The notes under the pieces: generated by a model | Told to the model about the DNA's origin: nothing | What the model saw: only the letters and a program-made list of their open reading frames with translations | Databases searched by the model: none | Part shown: one piece after another, positions 44,587 to 53,860 of the stretch | How positions within the stretch are numbered: the stretch's first letter is position 1 | How the letters are laid out: every line of letters begins with the position of its first letter | Made by a program: the position numbers and the translations under genes | Assembly: GCA_947642745.1 (NCBI GenBank) | Contig: CANRTU010000005.1 | Location: 24,451 to 88,450, forward strand | Source: an uncultured Eubacterium sp. | GTDB lineage: Bacteria > Bacillota > Clostridia > Lachnospirales > Lachnospiraceae | DNA: 64,000 nucleotides | Reading direction: 5' to 3'

Positions 44587-44627
44587 AAAATCCCGGAACT
44601 TTTGATACAGAAGTTCCGGGATTTTTT
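44587..44627. terminator. Bidirectional terminator between yerC and the DUF1836 gene
   Basis: AAAATCCCGGAACTT and AAGTTCCGGGATTTTT form a 15-bp stem with A and T runs on both sides, so it can end transcription in both directions between convergent genes. Confidence 0.92.
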
Positions 44628-44637
44628 TAATTTATAT

Positions 44638-45255
44638 TTATTTTTTCTTCTTTTCCTTTTCATCAGGTTTACCCAGCCTCGCATCTATGATTTTCTCAAT
44701 AATCATCCGTTTGACATAGGCGTCAAAACTGAGCATACAGATAAAAGTAAATAACTGCAGGTTTTCACGGTCTTTTTCCGGGACATCAGAAAAGGTGGTG
44801 TTGCTTGTATTAAATTTACGTATAATATCTTTTGCAAGCATTTTCGATTCATCTTTTTCCAGACCGAATACTTCCTGATAGATGCGGGTGAGATCCAGTC
44901 CGTCCCTGGAAGAAAAGTAGCGGTCTGTAATTGGATTTAAGATACTCTGAATATCGCTGATGCTTAAAATGCCCTTAAAATAATAAATAAAAATCATGGT
45001 CAGCAGATGCTCTTTTGTATACTTTTTCTTCTGCGGCGGTGGCAGCAGGTCATTCTTGGCATAATTATTTATCATTGTTTTTGTCAGAATCTTGTCCTGC
45101 GGATAACGTTTCGTGGATGAGAGCTGCCCGTCCATAAAAGTAGTGACCTGATCCATGTATAAATCAATATTTGGAATATCTTCCGGTTTGATGTAGTCGA
45201 TCCGGTTCAGACTGGATAAAATGCTGTTTAATAAATCTTTTTCATCAATTGTCAT
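44638..45255 (-). CDS. DUF1836 family protein
   Basis: 205 residues. The MerR-like segment LTKTMINNYAKNDLLPPPQKKKYTKEHLLTMIFIYYFKGILSISDI (about 57-105) marks DUF1836, a Clostridia family thought to bind DNA. The C-terminal half is helical and ends in a Lys/Glu-rich tail. GGTGATC lies before the ATG. Its promoter is at 45274-45302. Confidence 0.88.
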   Translation of the reverse strand: MTIDEKDLLNSILSSLNRIDYIKPEDIPNIDLYMDQVTTFMDGQLSSTKRYPQDKILTKTMINNYAKNDLLPPPQKKKYTKEHLLTMIFIYYFKGILSISDIQSILNPITDRYFSSRDGLDLTRIYQEVFGLEKDESKMLAKDIIRKFNTSNTTFSDVPEKDRENLQLFTFICMLSFDAYVKRMIIEKIIDARLGKPDEKEKKKK

Positions 45256-45273
45256 ATGATCACCTCTCAGTCT

Positions 45274-45302
45274 ATTATATCGGAATCAAAACCTGATAAC
45301 AA
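45274..45302 (-). promoter_or_regulatory. Promoter of the DUF1836 gene
   Basis: Read on the minus strand, TTGTTA (45302-45297) and TATAAT (45279-45274) are 17 bp apart, 18 bases before the start codon. Confidence 0.7.
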
Positions 45303-45406
45303 GGAATAATTTTTGATTCTGTAACAGACGCCTGTAAATTTACGAAAATAGCAGAGCCGGAATGGGTAAAACCGCTGGTTTTCATCGAATTTTAATTTTA
45401 AAGTAG

Positions 45407-45435
45407 TTGTAAAATGTCAGTATTTAGTATATACT
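45407..45435 (+). promoter_or_regulatory. Promoter of cysD-cysNC
   Basis: TTGTAA (45407-45412), 17 bp, TATACT (45430-45435). The remaining leader of about 95 bases shows no riboswitch or T-box that I can recognise. Confidence 0.65.
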
Positions 45436-45538
45436 GTTTTCGATAAAGCATCCTTTGCGTGTTGAGCTTCCGGAAACCGTAAAGGCTTTTATATTATTAG
45501 CCGCAGTTACCAGAATAAACCAGCAGCGGCGGAGAGGT

Positions 45539-46450
45539 ATGAAGAAATCTATGAGAGAATTAACACATTTGGAACAATTAGAAGCAGAAGCGATTTACAT
45601 TATCAGAGAAGTGGCTGCAGAATGTGAAAAACCCGTGATGCTGTATTCGATTGGAAAAGACAGCTCAGTCATGCTGCACCTGGCAATGAAAGCGTTTTAT
45701 CCGGAAAAACCGCCATTTCCATTCCTGCATATTGATACAACCTGGAAATTTAAAGAAATGATCCAGTTCCGTGATGAGACAGCGAAAAAGCTGGGCATTG
45801 AGATGCTGACATATACAAATCAGGAAGGCGTGGAACAGGGGATTAATCCGTTTGACCACGGTTCCGCTTATACGGATATTATGAAAACCCAGGCGCTTAA
45901 ACAGGCGCTGGACAAGTATGAGTTTACGGCGGCTTTTGGCGGCGGCAGAAGGGACGAGGAAAAATCCAGGGCAAAGGAGCGTATTTTTTCATTCCGCAAC
46001 GCCCAGCATGCCTGGGACCCGAAAAACCAGAGGCCGGAAATGTGGAAATCCTACAATACAAGAATTCATAAAGGGGAGTCCATCCGTGTATTTCCATTAT
46101 CCAACTGGACCGAGAAAGATATCTGGCAGTATATTTTACAGGAAAAAATTGATATTGTGCCTTTGTATTTCGCAAAAGAACGTCCGGTTGTATACCGGGA
46201 CGATAACATTATCATGATGGACGACGACCGGATGAAATTAAAGCCCGGAGAAGAAATTGTCATGAAAAAGGTCCGTTTCCGGACACTGGGATGTTATCCG
46301 CTGACCGGAGCCTGTGAATCAGATGCGGATACACTGGAAGAGATCATTGACGAGACGCTGCAGGCAGTGACATCCGAACGGACAAGCCGTGTCATTGACC
46401 ATGAAGCAGCCGGAAGTATGGAAAGACGGAAAAGAGAGGGGTATTTCTAA
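45539..46450 (+). CDS. cysD: Sulfate adenylyltransferase subunit 2
   Basis: 303 residues of the CysD family of PAPS-reductase-like ATP pyrophosphatases. The P-loop-like [17 protein letters not shown] is near residues 35-50, [20 protein letters not shown] near 135 and the closing RTSRVIDHE near the C-terminus. With CysN it forms adenosine 5'-phosphosulfate from ATP and sulfate, driven by GTP. ATG 45539 follows GGAGAGG. The gene downstream supplies both CysN and APS kinase. Confidence 0.95.
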   Translation: MKKSMRELTHLEQLEAEAIYIIREVAAECEKPVMLYSIGKDSSVMLHLAMKAFYPEKPPFPFLHIDTTWKFKEMIQFRDETAKKLGIEMLTYTNQEGVEQGINPFDHGSAYTDIMKTQALKQALDKYEFTAAFGGGRRDEEKSRAKERIFSFRNAQHAWDPKNQRPEMWKSYNTRIHKGESIRVFPLSNWTEKDIWQYILQEKIDIVPLYFAKERPVVYRDDNIIMMDDDRMKLKPGEEIVMKKVRFRTLGCYPLTGACESDADTLEEIIDETLQAVTSERTSRVIDHEAAGSMERRKREGYF

Positions 46451-46452
46451 GA

Positions 46453-48270
46453 ATGAAGAGTTTGCTGAAATTTATCACCTGTGGAAGTGTGGATGACGGA
46501 AAATCCACGCTCATAGGGCATATGCTTTATGATGCCAAGCTGATCTTTGCGGACCAGGAAAAGGCGCTGGAACTGGATAGTAAGATTGGAAGCCGGGAAG
46601 GAGCCATTGATTATTCCCTGCTGCTGGACGGACTGATGGCAGAGCGGGAACAGGGAATCACCATTGATGTGGCATACCGTTATTTTACCACGGACCACCG
46701 CAGCTTCATTGTGGCGGATACGCCCGGACATGAAGAATATACGAGGAATATGGCGGTAGGCGCTTCTTTTGCGGATCTGGCGGTTATCCTTGTGGACGCT
46801 ACCCAGGGAATGCTCATACAGACACGCAGGCATGTGCGGATCTGCTCCCTGATGGGAATCCGGCATTTCGTATTCGCCATTAATAAAATGGATCTGGTAT
46901 ATTATGACAAGCGTACGTTTGAAAAAATAGTCCGGGATATCAGACGGTTTCTTGGGGAATTTTCGGTGGAAAGTCTGACAATTATTCCTGTATCCGCCAC
47001 GGAAGGAGATAATATTACAACATCTTCCAGTCACATGCTCTGGTACAAAGGAGATACGCTCCTTGCTTATCTGGAACAGATCGAAGTATCCAATCTGTCT
47101 GAGGGACAGGAATTTGTTATGCCGGTACAGCGGGTGAGCCGTCCGAACCATACGTTCCGTGGTTTCCAGGGACAGATTGAAACTGGTGAAGTAAGAAAAG
47201 GAGACAAAATACAGGTACTGCCGAGCCGGGAGAACGCCCATGTGACAGGCATTCATGTGGCTGACCAGGAGGTGGATGCAGCGCAGGCCGGGCAGCCGGT
47301 GACGATCCAGCTGGATGTGGAAGTGGACATTTCCAGGGGCTGTGTTCTCTGCAGGGATTCCGGCACAGAAGTGGCCAACCTGTTTACTGCCCAGGTGCTC
47401 TGGATGGATGACAAGCCGCTTCTTTCCGGCAGAAATTACTGGATCAAAATAGGTACAAAGCTGCTTCCGGCGTCTGTAATGGAGATTAAATATAAAATTG
47501 ATGTAAATACCGGAGATCATATTCCGTCCGAAAGAGTATATAAAAATGAGCTGGCGGTCTGTGACGTTATGCTGTCTGAAAAATGCGCCATTTATGAATT
47601 TGAGAAAAACAGGGCGCTGGGAAGCTTTATTTTTATTGACCGTGTTTCTAATATGACTTCCGGCTGCGGCGTCGTACAGCATACGTTAAGACGTTCCAAT
47701 AACCTGGTATGGCAGGAAACGGATATTACGAAAGACATCCGTGCCGGGCAGAAAAACCAGAATCCTAAGACTGTCTGGTTCACCGGACTGTCAGGTTCCG
47801 GTAAATCTACCCTGGCCAATGCGCTGGAGAAGCGTCTGGTAGCCATGGACAAGCATACGATGCTGCTGGACGGAGATAACGTCCGTATGGGATTAAACCG
47901 CAATCTGGGATTTTCGGAAGTGGACCGGGTAGAAAATATCCGCAGAATTGCCGAGGTGGCTAAACTGATGAACCAGGCAGGCCTGATTGTGCTGACGGCC
48001 TTTATCTCTCCGTACGCAAAAGACAGGTATAACGCAAGAGAGATTATCGGGGAAGATTTCTTTGAAGTGTATGTCAGCACGCCGCTGGAAGAATGTGAGA
48101 AGCGGGATGTCAAAGGACTTTATAAAAAGGCACGCAGGGGCGAGATACCGAATTTCACAGGCGTAACCAGTGTATACGAAGTGCCGCAGAATCCGGATCT
48201 GGTGGTGGATACAAGCCAGTGCGGAATGGAAGAGGCGGTGGACCGTATTCTGGCTGCCCTGAACGTGTAA
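46453..48270 (+). CDS. cysNC: Bifunctional sulfate adenylyltransferase subunit 1 / APS kinase (CysN-CysC fusion)
   Basis: 605 residues. Residues 1-420 are the EF-Tu-like GTPase CysN (GSVDDGKST, DTPGHEEY, NKMDL). Residues about 430-605 are APS kinase CysC (Walker A GLSGSGKSTLANAL, LLDGDNVRMGLNRNLGF). With CysD it produces PAPS. Fusions of this kind (NodQ) are known. No APS/PAPS reductase or sulfite reductase lies in this window, so the PAPS may be used for sulfation as well as assimilation. It starts two bases after cysD; a terminator follows at 48304. Confidence 0.95.
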   Translation: MKSLLKFITCGSVDDGKSTLIGHMLYDAKLIFADQEKALELDSKIGSREGAIDYSLLLDGLMAEREQGITIDVAYRYFTTDHRSFIVADTPGHEEYTRNMAVGASFADLAVILVDATQGMLIQTRRHVRICSLMGIRHFVFAINKMDLVYYDKRTFEKIVRDIRRFLGEFSVESLTIIPVSATEGDNITTSSSHMLWYKGDTLLAYLEQIEVSNLSEGQEFVMPVQRVSRPNHTFRGFQGQIETGEVRKGDKIQVLPSRENAHVTGIHVADQEVDAAQAGQPVTIQLDVEVDISRGCVLCRDSGTEVANLFTAQVLWMDDKPLLSGRNYWIKIGTKLLPASVMEIKYKIDVNTGDHIPSERVYKNELAVCDVMLSEKCAIYEFEKNRALGSFIFIDRVSNMTSGCGVVQHTLRRSNNLVWQETDITKDIRAGQKNQNPKTVWFTGLSGSGKSTLANALEKRLVAMDKHTMLLDGDNVRMGLNRNLGFSEVDRVENIRRIAEVAKLMNQAGLIVLTAFISPYAKDRYNAREIIGEDFFEVYVSTPLEECEKRDVKGLYKKARRGEIPNFTGVTSVYEVPQNPDLVVDTSQCGMEEAVDRILAALNV

Positions 48271-48303
48271 TTAACAGTCGATATAAGAATGTACTGGAAA
48301 ATG

Positions 48304-48338
48304 GCGTATGAACCGTAAAAGGGGCATACGCTGTTTTT
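48304..48338 (+). terminator. Terminator after cysNC
   Basis: GCGTATG (48304-48310) and CATACGC (48325-48331) form the stem, with TTTTT at 48334-48338. Between here and 48572, TTGACA (48467-48472) with TACCAT 17 bp downstream is a possible promoter for the next cluster. Confidence 0.7.
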
Positions 48339-48572
48339 GCCTGACAGGAAATTTCTCCCATATAGCAAAAAGCCCTGTGGGCCGGAATGCCGGATCATGA
48401 TCCATTTATGTAGTATAAATTAAATATAAAGATTCTCAATTTTTTCTGAAAAGACCGCAAAGCCCATTGACAGGGAAAACTATCGAAGATACCATAGAGT
48501 ATAGTAAAAACAAAGCATCCGCCAGAACAGAGCAGAATGGTATTTGATCAAACAGAACAGGAGCGTGGGGAA

Positions 48573-48977
48573 ATGAACGGTTTACGGCAGAAAATGACGA
48601 GATTTATGTATGGCAGGTATGGCAACGACCAGCTGTCCAGAATGCTTCTGGGCCTGGCGCTGGTCTGTCTGGTGCTGGAATTATTTATCCGCAATCCACT
48701 ATTGTATCTGGCAGGGGTCGGGCTGATGGGATACAGTATGTACCGGACGTTGTCCAGAAATACATCCAAAATGGCGGCGCAGAACCAGAAGTATCTGACC
48801 TGGCGCTACCAGCAGGCAGTGAAGAAAAATAATGCGAAAAAGCACTGGGCGCAGCGTAAGGAATACCGGTTTTATAAGTGTCCCCGGTGCAGGCAGAAAG
48901 TCAGAGTGCCAAGAGGAAGAGGCAGGATTGCCATTACTTGTCCAAAATGTACGACAGAATTTATTAAAAAGAGCTAG
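48573..48977 (+). CDS. Membrane protein with C-terminal zinc ribbon
   Basis: 134 residues. Two hydrophobic segments near residues 25-60 form a hairpin anchor. The C-terminus is a treble-cleft zinc ribbon with FYKCPRCRQKVRVPRGRGRI and ITCPKCTTEF (two CxxC). The cytoplasmic linker is basic. It is the first of three closely packed genes with the DUF5685 and DnaJ proteins. ATG 48573 after GTGGGG is chosen, with 48537 as alternative. The function is unknown. Confidence 0.75.
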   Translation: MNGLRQKMTRFMYGRYGNDQLSRMLLGLALVCLVLELFIRNPLLYLAGVGLMGYSMYRTLSRNTSKMAAQNQKYLTWRYQQAVKKNNAKKHWAQRKEYRFYKCPRCRQKVRVPRGRGRIAITCPKCTTEFIKKS

Positions 48978-48982
48978 AAATT

Positions 48983-49939
48983 ATGTTTGGATATATTAAT
49001 GTAAATCGGGAAAAACTGAAACCGGAAGACTGTGGAATGTACCAGTCCTATTACTGCGGGCTGTGCCGGGTGCTGAAGGAAGAATTTGGCAGAAAAGGGC
49101 AGATGCTGTTAAATTATGATATGACGTTTCTGATTGTACTGCTGACCGGATTATATGAACTGGAAGACCACAGGTCCGAATTTGTATGTGCCATACATCC
49201 TTCCAGAAAACAGACGGCACGCTGCAATGAAGCCACTGTGTATGCGGCGGCCATGAATGTGCTGCTGAGCGCCAAAAATTTTGAGGATGACTGGAACGAC
49301 AATCATGCGTATACAAAAAAGGCCATGTCCCAGATGTTTAAAAAAGACTACGAACGCATCCGGGTCAGGTATCCCAGACAGGAACAGGCTATTACGGATT
49401 ATCTGAACAGGCTGGAGCAGGCGGAAAAGTGCTGTGAGCGCAATGTGGATGCGGTGGCGGGACTGACCGGGGAGATGCTGGGAGAGATATTTGTCTGGAA
49501 AGAGAACGACATATGGGCGGAAGAACTGCGCTGTCTTGGATTTTATATGGGTAAATTTATTTACCTGATGGACGCCTATGAAGACATTGGCAAAGACATA
49601 AAGAAGAACTGCTACAATGTCTTAAAGATGATGCGGCAGGAGACAGAACAGGATTTTGAAACATTTTCCAGACTGATGCTTACGAGCATGATGGCAGAGT
49701 GCGCAAAATCATTTGAACGGCTGCCGATTCTGCTTCATGCGGAAATATGCCGGAACATCCTCTACTCTGGCGTATGGACCAGGTATGAGTATCTGCGTCT
49801 GAAAAAACAGGCCAGAGAAGAAAAGAAAAACCGGGCTGCCAGAAAGAGCAGAAACCAGACCATGATACGAAAACATGGGGACAAGGATTTAAACTGGGGA
49901 ATAAACAGAAAAAAGAACAGAATCAGGCGGGGCAGGTAA
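48983..49939 (+). CDS. DUF5685 family protein
   Basis: 318 residues. The N-terminal MFGYINVNREKL and YYCGLCRVLKEEFG are typical of DUF5685. The middle is all-helical with conserved Cys and acidic residues (LLNYDMTFLIVLLTGLYE; DAYEDIGKDIKKNCYN), recalling the helical, metal-binding pattern of prenyl-type enzymes without clear homology. The tail of about 40 residues is very basic. It starts six bases after the zinc-ribbon gene. Function unknown. Confidence 0.85.
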   Translation: MFGYINVNREKLKPEDCGMYQSYYCGLCRVLKEEFGRKGQMLLNYDMTFLIVLLTGLYELEDHRSEFVCAIHPSRKQTARCNEATVYAAAMNVLLSAKNFEDDWNDNHAYTKKAMSQMFKKDYERIRVRYPRQEQAITDYLNRLEQAEKCCERNVDAVAGLTGEMLGEIFVWKENDIWAEELRCLGFYMGKFIYLMDAYEDIGKDIKKNCYNVLKMMRQETEQDFETFSRLMLTSMMAECAKSFERLPILLHAEICRNILYSGVWTRYEYLRLKKQAREEKKNRAARKSRNQTMIRKHGDKDLNWGINRKKNRIRRGR

Positions 49940-50167
49940 GCTGTCCGGCGGACAGCGGGCAGTATCCGGCCTGTAACTGAATGATATTTCATCCTGTCCG
50001 GATTTTACAGAATCAAAGGCTTCAGGAATGAAAAAGCGGGAGTCTGCCGGTCTCTTCCCGGGAGAATGTGGGGCATCAGAAAAAGATCCGGAAAGGGAGT
50101 ATGCTGGTGTTCATGCCGTTCTGCCGGAATTAAAATAGTATAGAAAGTTTGGAGGAACCCTTGGATT

Positions 50168-50791
50168 ATGGGAAACCCATACAGTGTGCTGGGCCTGTCT
50201 CCCGGTGCCACAGATGAAGAAGTAAAAAAAGCATACCGTGCCCTGAGTCGTAAATACCATCCGGACGCAAATGTAAATAATCCGGACCGGGAACAGGCGG
50301 AGGAGCGGTTTAAAGAGATTCAGCAGGCTTATAACCAGATTATGCAGGAAAAGCAGCAGGGGTCCGGATTTGGTCCCGGAGGATTTTCCAACGGCAGTTA
50401 CCGGGGACAGGGTTCCGCCAGAGGAGGGTTTTATGGCAGCCGGACACAGGATTCGCCCCAGATGCAGGCTGCGGCCAGTTATCTGGCAAACCGTTATTAC
50501 CAGGAAGCGTTAAATGTCTTAAACGACATGCCCCAGAGGGGCGCCCGCTGGTATTATTACAGCGCCGTTGCCCATGCGGGACTTGGTAATAATATGACAG
50601 CCTGTGAATATGCGGAACAGGCTGTTTCTCTGGAACCGAGTAATCTGGAATACCGCCAGCTGATGCAGCAGCTGAAGTTTGGAGGAACCTGGTACACCAG
50701 TATGGGCGAAGGGTACGGGAGGCCATACGAAAGTTTTAACTGCTTTTGTATGTCCATGATGCTGATGAATTTTTGCGGGTGTTGTTGTTAG
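50168..50791 (+). CDS. J-domain protein with TPR-like middle and Cys-rich tail
   Basis: 207 residues. A complete J domain ([33 protein letters not shown] with the essential HPD) is followed by a Gly/Ser linker and a helical repeat ([32 protein letters not shown]) like a TPR. The last residues, NFCGCCC, are a cluster of Cys that may bind metal. It would recruit DnaK to a client; the neighbours (DUF5685 and a zinc-ribbon membrane protein) are natural candidates. GGAGG is about 12 bases before the ATG. Its TAG stop is the left end of a family A repeat. Confidence 0.85.
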   Translation: MGNPYSVLGLSPGATDEEVKKAYRALSRKYHPDANVNNPDREQAEERFKEIQQAYNQIMQEKQQGSGFGPGGFSNGSYRGQGSARGGFYGSRTQDSPQMQAAASYLANRYYQEALNVLNDMPQRGARWYYYSAVAHAGLGNNMTACEYAEQAVSLEPSNLEYRQLMQQLKFGGTWYTSMGEGYGRPYESFNCFCMSMMLMNFCGCCC

Positions 50792-50945
50792 AGCGTGTTT
50801 GAAAATTGCTTTCTGACAGATGTATCCAAAAGGCATGATATGCGTCACAATTTGTACCCTAAAGGGCATGACACGGGAGATTTGTGCCAGATGAAGGGCG
50901 CATACCCAAAGGGCACGATACATTGTGCCCTTTGGGGCATGACTC
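50791..50945 (+). repeat. Family A repeat with a 12-bp internal hairpin
   Basis: GAGCGTGTTTGAAAATTGC begins on the stop codon of the J-domain gene. TTTGTACCCTAAAGGGCATGACACG follows, and then CCCAAAGGGCAC (50905-50916) pairs perfectly with GTGCCCTTTGGG (50925-50936). The right terminal repeat is not visible. Bases 50946-51118 up to the flippase gene show no ORF or RNA I can support. Confidence 0.65.
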
Positions 50946-51118
50946 ACGGGCCGTTGCCCATCCGCCGTCCCACAGGCACCGGTCCGTCCGGTGAGAAAAC
51001 TTTCCGGACAGAAAACTTAGAAATTCCGGCTTTTTGTAACTGGAATGCTGACAGGGACAGGCTGCTTTTCCCCAGTGTACGGGAAATATACAGCCATCCG
51101 CCATCTGATCTGGTGACA

Positions 51119-52432
51119 TCAGATATCCCTGGAACGGTTTAGTATCAAAATAGCGCATAACGCTACCAGAACCTGGCTGGCCAACATTCCGTACAGCCAG
51201 GCACGGATGCCATACAATGGCACAAACAGCCAGATACAGGCAATTCTTACCAGACAGCCGCCCAGATTCAGAAACAGGGTTACAGCCGGATGGCCCAGAC
51301 CGTGAAGGATGCTGCCCAGTGTGGCGGACAAAAACATGAATGGACAGATAAAGCTCAGTGTCCGGATATATAATCCGGCCAGTGTATTGGCAAATAAATA
51401 CTGGCCGATCAGCGCATATGTCAGCAGAAAAAATATAGTACTTGCGAATCCCAGAACCAGGCAGGATTCTATCGTACGACGGATCGTACGGTGGATGACG
51501 TCCTGTTTTTTTTGCGCCTTTGCCTGGGAGATGGAAGGAAGCAGCATGACGGATATGGAATTTGTCAGTACGGAGGGAAAGAGTATCATTGGCATTGCCA
51601 TACCCGTCAGGATTCCGAAAATACTCAGCGCATCTCCATTGGAATAGCCATAGGATTTTAAGCAGACTGGTATCAGGATTGCTTCCAGACTATTTATAAA
51701 ATCTACCAGTACCCGGTTAGCCGTAAGTGGAGCGGAAAAAGTAAAGACAGCACGCAGGGCGGCGGCCAGATGGTCCGTGCATCTGGTGAAACGGACAACT
51801 GTAAGGGAAAAGAGCGCTCCTGCCAGCTCTCCGCAGACGATTCCCCATACCGCCATGGCCGCAGTTACTTCACGTCCCTGACTGGTGCAGATCCGGTAGA
51901 TCAGATAGACGCTGGCTACACGGCAGATCTGTTCCAGCAGCTGGGAGACAGATGGCACCATTGTTTTCTGCAGGCCATAATAATATCCATTGATGCAGCA
52001 GTGGATAGCGGCCAGCGGAAGGGAAACTGCCATAATACGCAGCAGCGGTGCGCAGCGGGGTTCATCCAGAATGGCTGCGGCTATAAAATCAGAGCCGGTA
52101 TATACAGACCAGGCGCAGATGGCAGACAGACCTGTGGACAGCAGAAAACCGGCGTACAGATAGACCTGTGGACAGCGGCTCTGGCCAGTGGCCTGCGCTG
52201 TATACCTGGATATGGCAGTCTGTATACCAGAGCCGCAAAATGCGATTCCCAGGGCGAAGACTGGAAAAATAAGCTGGTAAATTCCCATTCCCTGCGCACC
52301 AATTGTATGCGACAGGAATATTCTATAAAAGAAGCCGATCACCCTGCTGGTCAGTCCGGTAATGGTGAGCAGGGCAGTACCCAGCAGTATGGGATGGCTG
52401 GTATATTTTTTCAGGGAAGAAAAACGGGGCAT
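51119..52432 (-). CDS. Polysaccharide/lipid II-type flippase, SpoVB-like (MOP superfamily)
   Basis: 437 residues with about twelve to fourteen hydrophobic helices. The start HPILLGTALLTITGLTSRVIGFFYRIFLSHTIGAQGMGIYQLIFPV is typical of SpoVB/MurJ-like MOP transporters in Bacillota. It likely flips lipid-linked glycan precursors in cell wall or spore cortex formation. It lies alone and reads against both neighbours. GGATGATTCC precedes its ATG, read on the minus strand. Confidence 0.88.
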   Translation of the reverse strand: MPRFSSLKKYTSHPILLGTALLTITGLTSRVIGFFYRIFLSHTIGAQGMGIYQLIFPVFALGIAFCGSGIQTAISRYTAQATGQSRCPQVYLYAGFLLSTGLSAICAWSVYTGSDFIAAAILDEPRCAPLLRIMAVSLPLAAIHCCINGYYYGLQKTMVPSVSQLLEQICRVASVYLIYRICTSQGREVTAAMAVWGIVCGELAGALFSLTVVRFTRCTDHLAAALRAVFTFSAPLTANRVLVDFINSLEAILIPVCLKSYGYSNGDALSIFGILTGMAMPMILFPSVLTNSISVMLLPSISQAKAQKKQDVIHRTIRRTIESCLVLGFASTIFFLLTYALIGQYLFANTLAGLYIRTLSFICPFMFLSATLGSILHGLGHPAVTLFLNLGGCLVRIACIWLFVPLYGIRAWLYGMLASQVLVALCAILILNRSRDI

Positions 52433-52554
52433 GGAATCATCCTTTCAGGCGGGTTTTATTTTAAAATAACGAAACGGGTCTGATTCGTCTTATAAAATAT
52501 ATGAGAGAAAAAGAATTTTATGAGTGATTAGAAAAATCAATGGGAGGAAACACT

Positions 52555-53700
52555 ATGATATATCTGGATCATGCGGCTACGACGCCAATGGCGGAACAGG
52601 TGGCGGCGGATATGAGGCCCTATTATGCCAGGGATTACGCAAATGCGTCCACTGTATATGAATTTGCGGATAAAAGCAGGGAAGCCATAGAGCGTGCGAG
52701 AAAGATTATTGCCCATTCCCTGAATGCGTCGCCCGGGGAAATTTATTTTACCTCTGGCGGCAGCGAGTCCGATAACTGGGCGATCAAGGGCACTGCGGAG
52801 GCGTACAGGGACAAAGGCCGCCATATTATTACGACGCAGATTGAGCATCATGCAGTATTGAATACATGCAGATATCTGGAAGAACAGGGATATGAAATCA
52901 CCTATCTGCCGGTAGACAGCCAGGGATTTGTCCGGCTGCGGCAGCTGGAAGAGGCGATCCGCCCGGATACGGTGCTGATTTCTGTAATGACCGCCAACAA
53001 TGAAATTGGCACGATTGAGCCGGTGGCGCAGATCGGGCGGATCGCCAGGCGGCATGATGTACTGTTTCATACAGACGCCGTGCAGGCATACGGGCAGGTG
53101 CCGGTCAATGTGAATTTCTATCAGGCGGATCTGTTAAGCGCCAGCGGACATAAATTTTACGGGCCGAAAGGTACCGGTTTTCTGTATATCCGGGACGGGG
53201 TAAAGACGGCTTCATTTATTCATGGCGGCGGACAGGAACAGGGCAGACGGGCCGGAACGGAAAATGTGCCGGGAATTGTGGGGCTTGGAACGGCTGCCGG
53301 ACTGGCCATGCGCTATATGTCAGAACGTATTTACCGTGAGACAAGGCTCAGGGATATGCTGATACACGAGATTACACGCCGGGTTCCCGGCGCATGGCTC
53401 AACGGGGACCGCTATAACAGACTGCCCAATAATGTGAATTTCAGTTTTGAGGGAATCGAAGGGGAAACGCTGCTGCTGATGCTGGACGCAAAGGATATCT
53501 GCGCTTCTGCGGCTTCCGCATGTTCTACAGGCTCTGAGGAACCTTCCCATGTGCTGATTGCCATTGGCAGGACGCCGGAACTGGCGGCGGGCACGCTGCG
53601 CATGACGCTGGGTGAGGCAACGACCAGGGAAGATATCCGGACTGCTGCGGATGCGGTGGTGGAAAATGTAAAACTGCTGCGGGATGTGTCCGGAATGTAA
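52555..53700 (+). CDS. iscS: Cysteine desulfurase (NifS/IscS family)
   Basis: 381 residues, full length. The PLP pattern is intact: MIYLDHAATTPM at the start, SGGSESDNWAIKG, IEHHAVLNTC, HTDAVQAYGQ, and SASGHKFYGPKG with the Schiff-base Lys near residue 200. The catalytic Cys lies in ASACSTGSEEPSHVL. It provides sulfur for Fe-S clusters and thio-tRNA. ATG 52555 follows GGGAGGAAA. No iscU or mnmA is adjacent, so its partner is unknown. Confidence 0.95.
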   Translation: MIYLDHAATTPMAEQVAADMRPYYARDYANASTVYEFADKSREAIERARKIIAHSLNASPGEIYFTSGGSESDNWAIKGTAEAYRDKGRHIITTQIEHHAVLNTCRYLEEQGYEITYLPVDSQGFVRLRQLEEAIRPDTVLISVMTANNEIGTIEPVAQIGRIARRHDVLFHTDAVQAYGQVPVNVNFYQADLLSASGHKFYGPKGTGFLYIRDGVKTASFIHGGGQEQGRRAGTENVPGIVGLGTAAGLAMRYMSERIYRETRLRDMLIHEITRRVPGAWLNGDRYNRLPNNVNFSFEGIEGETLLLMLDAKDICASAASACSTGSEEPSHVLIAIGRTPELAAGTLRMTLGEATTREDIRTAADAVVENVKLLRDVSGM

Positions 53701-53860
53701 GGCGGATAAACAGAGCAGAGCAATGTAAAGTATAGACCCGGACCCGGAAGCTGGACCCGTCCGTAAGTTTCAGAAAAAGGGTAGCCAAAACGGAACGGTC
53801 ATATTATAATAAACATCAGTGCAAAATTGAAAAACTGTGTTCGGGAGGAGATACCGGAAG

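Noticed and set aside
46447..47682. A 411-codon minus-strand ORF opposite cysNC.
   Set aside because: Antisense shadow of a well-conserved gene; no start signals or recognisable domains.
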